Positions 52,144 to 58,341 of a stretch of DNA of 58,341 bases are shown piece after piece. The position numbers were made by a program, and so were the translations under genes. The stretch is from Marinifilum caeruleilacunae (lineage in GTDB: Bacteria > Bacteroidota > Bacteroidia > Bacteroidales > Marinifilaceae), in contig NZ_RZNH01000035.1 in the NCBI RefSeq assembly GCF_013141825.1, forward strand, positions 1 to 58,341, given 5' to 3'. Positions within the stretch are counted from its first letter, which is position 1. Every line of letters begins with the position of its first letter. The notes beneath the pieces are model-generated. The model was not told the DNA's origin. It saw only the letters and a list, made by a program, of their open reading frames with translations, and did not search any database.

Positions 52144-53724
52144 TTATTCTGATTTTACTTCTATGGGCACAAAAGTAAGCTCTTTATTTAATTCTTGTAT
52201 AGAGTGAGCAAGAAAGTCTTCATTTTCTGTGATAAAATCTTCCCGATAATGACCTCCGCGACTTTCTTTTCGTGCCAAAGCTGCATTTGCCATCAATGAG
52301 CAAACGCTTAGCAGGTTCTTCATGCGAATGCTATAATATTCATTCCGCTTAAAAGGGAAACTTTTTTCTGTTTCAGCAATTACATTCAATACTTCCATTA
52401 AGCCATCGGCACTCCTAACAATTCCAACTTTATTATTCATTGCTTCGGCTATATCATTCGAAAGGTTTAAAAATACTGTCGAAAGAGTATTGTCTATTTC
52501 AATTTCTTGACGATTCGAAGAGAAATTCTCTCGGTCTGATTTAACGCCTAAAGAGTGAGCGATTGCTCGTTTTCCGAAAACAAGGCATTCTAAAAGAGAA
52601 TTAGAAGCCAATCTGTTTGCCCCCATAACACCAGTTGATGCCAATTCACCACAGGCATACAAGTTTGAAATATTTGTTTGTCCGTTGATATCGGTTTTTA
52701 TGCCACCAACTGTATAATGTGCTGCCGGAGCAATTGGAATTTCACTTAGAAAATCGGCTCCGGACTCTTTACATTTTTCGTAAATTGATGGGAATCGTTT
52801 TCTTAACTTCTCACTATCTAAGTGCTTTAAGCTAAGCATAACATGATTGGTATTGTACTTTTGCATTTCGTTAAAAATGGATCGAGCAACAATATCGCGC
52901 GGAGCAAGTTCGGCCAAGTCATGAATTTCCAGCATAAAGCGTTCGCCATTGGAATTCAGTAAATGAGCACCTTCACCTCGAACAGCTTCACTAATCAGGA
53001 ATGTATATCCTTTATCGGTATAAAACGAACTTGGATGAAATTGAATGAATTCCATATCGGCAATTTGAGCACCTGCCTGATAGGCAAGAGCTATTCCATC
53101 ACCAACTGTGGTTTCCGGATTGGTAGATCGTTGATATACAGCAGAGGCTCCTCCCAAAGTTAAGATGGTCGATTTTGCCTGTACACAAAGATTCCTATGG
53201 TTTGTAATATTAAAACTCTTGGCTCCAAAACAATGTTTATCTGCTACAAGTAGTTGGTAAACCATCTGGTTTTCGAATATTTCTATTTTGTTGGAGTCCA
53301 ATACTTTTTGGATGAGAAACTGAACCAATTTTTTGCCTGTAGAATCGCCACCAGCATGCAAAACCCTTCTTCTATGGTGTCCACCTTCCAATGCCAACGC
53401 CAGTTCACCATTTTCGGTATCGAACTGCATTCCCATTTCGATAAGGTCTTTGATTCGCTCCGGCCCCTCGTTTACAAGAATATCAACGGGCGTATAATCA
53501 CACAAACCTCTTCCGGCTACAATTGTGTCTTCCAAATGCAATTCGGGGAAATCTGTATCGCTGGTAACAGCTGCAATACCACCTTGTGCGTAATAAGAAT
53601 TACTTACATCAAGTTTCGATTTGGTAACAATCGCAACAGATCCATATTTAGAGGCCTCAATGGCCGAATACAATCCTGCAAGTCCACTTCCGATTATTAA
53701 AAAATCGAATTGTTTGTGTAACAT
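52144..53724 (-). CDS. nadB: L-aspartate oxidase
   Basis: The 526-residue flavoprotein oxidises L-aspartate to iminoaspartate, the first step of NAD synthesis. It has the FAD motif FLIIGSGLAGLYSAIEASK, SNSYYAQGGIAAVTS, HVLHAGGDSTGK-type sequence (RRRVLHAGGDSTGKKLV), DMEFIQFHPSSFY, HDLAELAPRDIVARSIF and AAHYTVGGIKTDINGQTNIS. This composition distinguishes NadB from succinate dehydrogenase. It heads the operon nadB-nadC-nadA. A near-consensus -7 element TATTTTCG lies on the minus strand at 53754-53747, 23 bases before the start. Confidence 0.95.
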   Translation of the reverse strand: MLHKQFDFLIIGSGLAGLYSAIEASKYGSVAIVTKSKLDVSNSYYAQGGIAAVTSDTDFPELHLEDTIVAGRGLCDYTPVDILVNEGPERIKDLIEMGMQFDTENGELALALEGGHHRRRVLHAGGDSTGKKLVQFLIQKVLDSNKIEIFENQMVYQLLVADKHCFGAKSFNITNHRNLCVQAKSTILTLGGASAVYQRSTNPETTVGDGIALAYQAGAQIADMEFIQFHPSSFYTDKGYTFLISEAVRGEGAHLLNSNGERFMLEIHDLAELAPRDIVARSIFNEMQKYNTNHVMLSLKHLDSEKLRKRFPSIYEKCKESGADFLSEIPIAPAAHYTVGGIKTDINGQTNISNLYACGELASTGVMGANRLASNSLLECLVFGKRAIAHSLGVKSDRENFSSNRQEIEIDNTLSTVFLNLSNDIAEAMNNKVGIVRSADGLMEVLNVIAETEKSFPFKRNEYYSIRMKNLLSVCSLMANAALARKESRGGHYREDFITENEDFLAHSIQELNKELTFVPIEVKSE

Positions 53725-53827
53725 TTTAGAAAAATCTTGGTTCGTGCGAAAATAGTTATTTTCATTCTATCGATGCTAATTTTAGATGAAAAATAAATCC
53801 AGATTCTAAAATCATATTGAAGATCAG

Positions 53828-53858
53828 AAAAAAAGGTGACAAAATTGCCACCTTTCTG
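53828..53858 (-). terminator. Terminator of the trehalose synthase/phosphatase gene
   Basis: Read on the minus strand, AAAGGTGGC pairs with the TCACCTTT side (one mismatch) and a T run follows; it lies 17 bases after the stop codon at 53875. Confidence 0.8.
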
Positions 53859-53874
53859 ATATTGAGTTCAACTT

Positions 53875-56079
53875 TTATTCAAGATTCGATAACAGGCTGC
53901 GTACTTTTGAAACAGAATCTACTTTGTACCTGGCGGCTGTATGTTTTAATCCTACCTTAATGGTAATGGCCGTATCGGGTAGTTCTCTAAACATGTATTC
54001 ATCGGTCCAATCATCGCCAAGAGCCAAAATAAAATCGAAATTTTGATTTTGAAGAAATTGTAATGAAGCCATTCCTTTGTTGATTCCACCACTCTTCACT
54101 TCTATGACTTTATTTCCTTCCAGGATTTCCAGGTTGTGATTGGCAATCATGGTGGTTAACTCATCTTTTAATTCATTGGCACGTAGCTCACCTTGCTCGG
54201 GTTCCGATTTTCTAAAGTGCCATACCAGCGAATAGTTTTTTTCTTCGATAAATGATCCTGGTGTTCTGTCTACAAAAGTCTCAAGTATTGGACGAATACT
54301 TGGTTTCCAGGTGTCGTTGGCATTGGCTAGCATTTTCCACTCTTTGTTGTATTTCTTAATCCAAACACCGTGTTCTACAATCAAGTTGATTTTATGACCA
54401 TCGAACCAATTCTCCAAACTTTCTCTATCGCGACCGCTAATAATTGTAATTACATTTTTAGGATCTTCTTCCAATTGATACAGGATTTTATGAAGCTCCT
54501 CGTCTGGTTTTGCATCGTTTGGATTCTTTTTAAATCCTGTTAAGGTGCCATCGTAGTCTAAAAATATGGATCGTTTTTGTGAATTGGCATACTCTGTTTT
54601 AATTTTTTCCAATATGGAAGTATTCACTTTTTTGGCATAAATTGAACTTTGCAATTTTTCAACTTTTCGTAGCGATTTCACAAATTCAGACGACCATTTG
54701 AACACATCGTATCTCTTGATTCGATCTTGAAGGTAAATCATTCGTTCTCTTTGTTCTTCAAGCGGCATGGTTAAAGCCTGGTAGATACTTTGGGCAATCT
54801 CTCCCGTATTGTTTGGATTAATCATAAGTGCTTCGCCCATTTCCTTTGAAACTCCGGCCATTTCACTCAAAATGATCACTCCTGTGCGGTTGGTACGGGA
54901 AGCGACATACTCTTTTGCCACCAAATTCATTCCGTCCCTTACCGGTGTAACCAAAGCAACATCACAGGAACTGTAAAGTTCAATCAGATTCTCAAAAGGT
55001 AATGATCGGTAGAAATACCAAACAGGTGTGTAGTTAATACTTCCAAATCTACCATTTACATTACCTACTAATTCGTCTACTTCTCGTTTTAAGTTGATAT
55101 AATGCTCTACTGTACCTCTCGATGGAACTGCCAACATAATCAATGTAACTTTACCAATAAATTCGGGATACTCTTCCAAAAACTTAGCAAATGCTTGTAA
55201 ACGGTTGGGTATTCCTTTGGAGTAATCCAGTCTGTCGATGGAAAGTATTAATTTTCTGTTGGGAGAAACAAGGAAGTATTTTTCCAGTTCACGATGAAGT
55301 TTCGATTTTTCCTGCAGTGGCTTCTGAAAAGTCTGAATTGCTGCGTCTCTAAATTTATCGTAATCAATTCCCATCGGAAACGAATCAACGATTACAATTC
55401 GGTCTTCGATGTGTATTTCGTTAAAAGAAATCTCGTAACCCATTAATCGACGTACACAACTAAAGAAGTGTCGCTGATAATCGAAAGTATGAAATCCAAT
55501 TAAATCGGCGCCTAGCATTCCTTGAATTAATTCTTTTCGCCATGGTAATATTCTAAATACCTCGAACGACGGGAAAGGGATATGCAGAAAAAAGCCTACC
55601 GTAACACCTGGCTTTTGCGATTTAATCATTTCTGGTACCAATAAGAGTTGGTAGTCATGAATCCAGATGGTGTCGCCTTCTTCAAGTGTTTCCAAAGCCT
55701 TGTCGGCAAATTTCTGATTTACGCTAACAAATGCATCCCAAAGTTCAGGGCTATAGTCTATGTATTGAGCAAAATAATGAAACAGTGGCCAAATGGTTCT
55801 GTTGCTGAATCCATCGTAATACAAATCGATTTCTTCTTTTGACAGGTGAACTGATACACAATCTTCTTCGATTAGTTTTTCATCGATATTTGATTGTAAT
55901 TCTTCATTCAAATCATCACTTGGCAAGCCTGGCCAACCGATCCATTTCCCATTATATTCTTTGTATACAGATCTCATTCCGGTAGCTAAACCACCAACAC
56001 TAGGTACAAGTTCAATATGATCATTTTCTACATTTATACTTACTGGAAGTCGATTGGAAACGATGTGAATTCTATTCAT
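53875..56079 (-). CDS. Bifunctional trehalose-6-phosphate synthase/phosphatase
   Basis: The 734-residue fusion makes trehalose from UDP-glucose and glucose-6-phosphate. Residues 1 to about 480 are a GT20 synthase: IHIVSNRLPVSI, GGLATGMRS, IWIHDYQLLLVPEMI, SIDRLDYSKGIPNRLQAFAKF and LVTPVRDGMNLVAKEYVAS. Residues about 500-734 are a HAD-type phosphatase (OtsB-like): IFLDYDGTLTGF (nucleophile Asp), VITIISGRDRESL and LALGDDWTDEYMF. Both domains keep their catalytic residues. It is divergent from a GH15 gene. Trehalose usually serves as an osmolyte and stress protectant, fitting a marine organism. Confidence 0.95.
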   Translation of the reverse strand: MNRIHIVSNRLPVSINVENDHIELVPSVGGLATGMRSVYKEYNGKWIGWPGLPSDDLNEELQSNIDEKLIEEDCVSVHLSKEEIDLYYDGFSNRTIWPLFHYFAQYIDYSPELWDAFVSVNQKFADKALETLEEGDTIWIHDYQLLLVPEMIKSQKPGVTVGFFLHIPFPSFEVFRILPWRKELIQGMLGADLIGFHTFDYQRHFFSCVRRLMGYEISFNEIHIEDRIVIVDSFPMGIDYDKFRDAAIQTFQKPLQEKSKLHRELEKYFLVSPNRKLILSIDRLDYSKGIPNRLQAFAKFLEEYPEFIGKVTLIMLAVPSRGTVEHYINLKREVDELVGNVNGRFGSINYTPVWYFYRSLPFENLIELYSSCDVALVTPVRDGMNLVAKEYVASRTNRTGVIILSEMAGVSKEMGEALMINPNNTGEIAQSIYQALTMPLEEQRERMIYLQDRIKRYDVFKWSSEFVKSLRKVEKLQSSIYAKKVNTSILEKIKTEYANSQKRSIFLDYDGTLTGFKKNPNDAKPDEELHKILYQLEEDPKNVITIISGRDRESLENWFDGHKINLIVEHGVWIKKYNKEWKMLANANDTWKPSIRPILETFVDRTPGSFIEEKNYSLVWHFRKSEPEQGELRANELKDELTTMIANHNLEILEGNKVIEVKSGGINKGMASLQFLQNQNFDFILALGDDWTDEYMFRELPDTAITIKVGLKHTAARYKVDSVSKVRSLLSNLE

Positions 56080-56322
56080 AAAATGTGGTTTTTTATTTTG
56101 GTAGAAATGCTATGATTCTCGTGAAATTTCTATAATTTCCAAGCTGTTTCTAACACAATTGATTAAAATTTAACATGATTGTATTTGAAAAATCACTTTG
56201 ATAATTCAAATATTACGTGTTAAGTGTTTGATTATAGGTGTGTTTGTGTGTTGTAAGTCTGTTGGTTTCGTTCTGGAAACAACAGTATGTTTTATGATTA
56301 AGCTCTAAAATAGTGATTTTTT

Positions 56323-58134
56323 ATGAAGAATTTAAATTATGGAGTAATTGGTAATTGCCGTAGTGCTGCTTTAATATCAGAAAGTGGATCTTTGGATTGG
56401 GTATGTTTACCGCAGTTCGATTCATCTTCGGCATTTGCAAAGATTTTGGATAAGGAGAAAGGTGGGAGTTTTGAAATTATTCCTGAAAATTTAATTGCCA
56501 TTAAGCAAGAGTATCGAAAATCAACAAATATTTTAAAAACCATTTTTGATTGTAGTGATGGTAGTTTTGAAGTGTTGGATTTTATGCCCAGGTATTTTAC
56601 CGATAAGAAGGATTATTATGCACCACCAGATGTGATTCGCTTTTTTAGGTTGATATCGGGTAAGCCAAGTTTTCGTTTAAAGTATGATCCAAAATTGGAT
56701 TATGCCCGCAATGAGACCAAGAGTAAAATATCGAGAGATGGTTTTATTAAATCCTATACTACTTCCGGCAATTACGATTCTCTCTATCTGTACTCGAGCT
56801 TCGAGGCATCAGATATTGTGGAAGGCAGAAGAATTACTCTGGAAAAAGAGGAGTTTTGTTTGGTGAGTTACAATCAGAAACTATTGGAGCAAACCCAGGA
56901 AAGAATATATTTGAAATTACAACGAACCAAAACGTATTGGTTAGATTGGGCCGAACGATCAAAAGTTCTGCCAAAGTATGGAGAAGAAGTATTAAGAAGC
57001 GCCCTGGTCTTAAAACTCTTGAGTTACCAAAAGAGTGGTGCAGTTTTGGCGGCATTAACTACTTCATTGCCCGAAACCATAGGAGAAGTGCGCAATTGGG
57101 ATTATCGCTTTTGTTGGATCAGAGATGGTTCAATGGTTGTGAAAATTCTTACCCAACTAGGGCATTATAATGTTGCGAAGCGTTATCTCAAATTTATCAT
57201 GGATATTATTCCTGAGAAGAATGAGAAAATTCAGATCATGTATGGGATCAATGGGGAGAAGAAGTTGTCGGAATATGAACTGGAGCATTTGGCAGGATAT
57301 GAAGGATCGAAGCCGGTAAGAATTGGTAATGCTGCATACAAACAGAAGCAAAATGATATTTATGGTATTTTGTTAGACTTGATTCATCAGCATTTTGAAA
57401 TGTTCGAAACTTCGCTGGAACATAGTGAGGAGTTATGGACTATTGTTAGGAGCATAGTAAAAGTTGTAGAAGAGAACTGGAAAAAACCAGATAGAGGTAT
57501 TTGGGAGATTAGGGGAAGAAGTCTTCACTTTACTTTTAGTAAGGTAATGTGTTGGGTGGCCTTTGATAGAGCAGTTAAAATTGCAGATCTTTTAAAACGA
57601 GATTACTATGTTGCAAAATGGAAAGTGCTTAGACATTCGGTTAAGGAAGATATCTACAAAAAAGCCTGGAACGAGAAAAAGAAAGCTTTTAGCCAGTTTT
57701 ATGGATCAGAAGATATGGATGCATCGGTTTTACTAATGGAACCTTATGGTTTTATTGATGCCAGTGATGAGAAGTTTAAATCTACAGTGCTGACCATACA
57801 AAAAGAATTAGAACACGATGGACTGATGTATCGATATAAAAATCAGGATGATTTTGGTACACCTAAATCAGCATTTACAATTTGTTCTTTTTGGTTAATC
57901 AACAGTTTATTTAAAATTGGTAAGAAAAAGGAAGCAAAGGAAAAATTTGAGAAACTCCTGAGCTATTCCAATCATTTGGGATTGTTTGCCGAAGACATTG
58001 ATTTTGCTACAAAAAGAATGCTTGGAAACTTTCCACAAGCGTATTCTCACCTGGCCATTATCGAAACTGCCCTAAATTTTTCGGGAACTCAATTTGAGGA
58101 TGAGGATAATTTGCTGGAACAATTGAATGGCTAA
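56323..58134 (+). CDS. Glycoside hydrolase family 15 protein (glucoamylase/trehalase-like)
   Basis: This 603-residue cytoplasmic protein has no signal peptide. It begins MKNLNYGVIGNCRSAALISE, followed by GSLDWVCLPQFDSSSAFAKI, the usual start of bacterial GH15 proteins with an N-terminal beta-domain. The catalytic (alpha/alpha)6 barrel has ALTTSLPETIGEVRNWDYRF then CWIRDGSM, and the general-acid region DRGIWEIRGRSLHFTFSKVM; a late FPQAYSHLAIIETALN is also typical. GH15 enzymes next to trehalose synthases are often trehalases or act on related alpha-glucosides. The position divergent from the synthase/phosphatase supports a trehalose role, not proven here. Confidence 0.9.
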   Translation: MKNLNYGVIGNCRSAALISESGSLDWVCLPQFDSSSAFAKILDKEKGGSFEIIPENLIAIKQEYRKSTNILKTIFDCSDGSFEVLDFMPRYFTDKKDYYAPPDVIRFFRLISGKPSFRLKYDPKLDYARNETKSKISRDGFIKSYTTSGNYDSLYLYSSFEASDIVEGRRITLEKEEFCLVSYNQKLLEQTQERIYLKLQRTKTYWLDWAERSKVLPKYGEEVLRSALVLKLLSYQKSGAVLAALTTSLPETIGEVRNWDYRFCWIRDGSMVVKILTQLGHYNVAKRYLKFIMDIIPEKNEKIQIMYGINGEKKLSEYELEHLAGYEGSKPVRIGNAAYKQKQNDIYGILLDLIHQHFEMFETSLEHSEELWTIVRSIVKVVEENWKKPDRGIWEIRGRSLHFTFSKVMCWVAFDRAVKIADLLKRDYYVAKWKVLRHSVKEDIYKKAWNEKKKAFSQFYGSEDMDASVLLMEPYGFIDASDEKFKSTVLTIQKELEHDGLMYRYKNQDDFGTPKSAFTICSFWLINSLFKIGKKKEAKEKFEKLLSYSNHLGLFAEDIDFATKRMLGNFPQAYSHLAIIETALNFSGTQFEDEDNLLEQLNG

Positions 58135-58154
58135 TTTCAAATTTTTGAAATAAA

Positions 58155-58189
58155 AAAAGGAGCATTGATTTCAATGCTCCTTTTATTTT
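58155..58189 (+). terminator. Terminator of the GH15 gene
   Basis: AAGGAGCATTGA pairs with TCAATGCTCCTT around 58157-58182, followed by TTATTTTATT; the stem is perfect and flanked by A and T runs, so it may work in both directions. Confidence 0.88.
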
Positions 58190-58195
58190 ATTGTA

Positions 58196-58341
58196 TGTCC
58201 CGTCCTGAAATAAGTTGACAGTAAATCGACTTATTTATGAAAATATTGAGAAAGACTGTAGCAAGGCGTACCCAACGAAATTATAATTTATCCTTTAAAT
58301 TGTCAGTTGTACGTCAAGTTGAAGAAGGGGAAATGACCTAC
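58196..58341 (+). mobile_element. Left end of an IS3-family insertion sequence (truncated by window edge)
   Basis: The sequence TGTCCCGTCCTGAAATAAGT (58196-58215) looks like the terminal inverted repeat of an IS3-family element, beginning with TG as these ends do. The transposase OrfA start follows 41 bases into the element. The rest lies beyond the window. It is inserted seven bases after the GH15 terminator. Its OrfA differs from the decayed IS3 relic at 4.8-5.8 kb, so two IS types are present. Confidence 0.75.
58237..58341 (+). CDS. IS3-family transposase OrfA (3' truncated by window edge)
   Basis: Thirty-five codons are visible. The basic beginning MKILRKTVARRTQRNYNLSF continues with KLSVVRQVEEGEMTY, the first helix of the OrfA helix-turn-helix domain (compare the usual YSxxFKxxVVxEVExGxxSx pattern). 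There is no stop before the edge. The usual partner OrfB would be produced by frameshifting further right. Confidence 0.78.
   Translation, partial: MKILRKTVARRTQRNYNLSFKLSVVRQVEEGEMTY

Noticed and set aside
53254-53700. Plus-strand frame of 148 codons across nadB
   Set aside because: Antisense to conserved NadB motifs; composition is not protein-like.

Overview
This 58.3 kb window is chromosomal DNA of a low-GC Bacteroidota bacterium, probably a marine facultative or anaerobic member of the Marinilabiliales/Marinifilaceae (the family is an inference, the phylum is well supported). The signs are the cluster bamD-rpoZ-coaBC-porD-recN, Bacteroidetes-type promoters (-7 element TAnnTTTG, -33 TTG), AT-rich ribosome binding regions without Shine-Dalgarno sequences, DUF6443/RHS proteins, outer-membrane lipoproteins and FadL-type barrels, and two biotin-dependent acyl-CoA carboxyltransferase systems as in propionate/succinate metabolism. 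Layout: 1-6.4 kb is accessory. It holds the 3' part of a large RHS protein with Ig-like repeats and a C-terminal lipase-like alpha/beta-hydrolase tip, a small three-helix membrane protein overlapping its stop codon (candidate immunity protein), a decayed IS3-family element and a tRNA-Pro(GGG). 7.2-11 kb encodes a methylmalonyl-CoA/propionyl-CoA carboxyltransferase, a 62-residue accessory protein and a pyruvate/oxaloacetate carboxyltransferase carrying its own biotinyl domain; together these resemble a methylmalonyl-CoA:pyruvate transcarboxylase. 11.4-19 kb is housekeeping: trxB, an alpha-oxoamine synthase (probable serine palmitoyltransferase), bamD, rpoZ, coaBC (split by an 11-A run), porD and recN, followed by fabI. 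20-22.6 kb is cysD-cysN behind a long, hairpin-rich leader. 22.6-26 kb holds a FadL-like barrel and a repeat-rich, low-complexity lipoprotein. 26-39.4 kb is a mosaic: proS, an unknown protein, pepT, a zinc alcohol dehydrogenase, an HxlR regulator divergent from a YhdH/AcuI-type reductase, a CE2-like esterase lipoprotein, pabB, tilS, an S9 peptidase and small unknown proteins. 39.5-43.8 kb is a complete acyl-CoA (propionyl-CoA) carboxylase operon (accC, BCCP, pccB) ending in an HTH protein; an 18-bp perfect palindrome lies at the predicted start of transcription. 43.9-47.9 kb concerns metals and the envelope: a Cu/Zn-type permease with an HMA domain, a phosphate-selective-type porin, an FMN-binding protein and mntP. 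47.9-58.1 kb has an orphan TPR histidine kinase, the nadB-nadC-nadA operon for de novo NAD synthesis, and a fused trehalose-6-phosphate synthase/phosphatase divergent from a GH15 enzyme. The right edge cuts into a second, apparently intact IS3-family element. Working together: the two carboxyltransferase systems connect propionyl-CoA, methylmalonyl-CoA, pyruvate and oxaloacetate; cysDN activates sulfate; bamD and porD serve outer-membrane assembly and type IX secretion. The most distinctive accessory item is the RHS-hydrolase/membrane-protein pair at the left edge.
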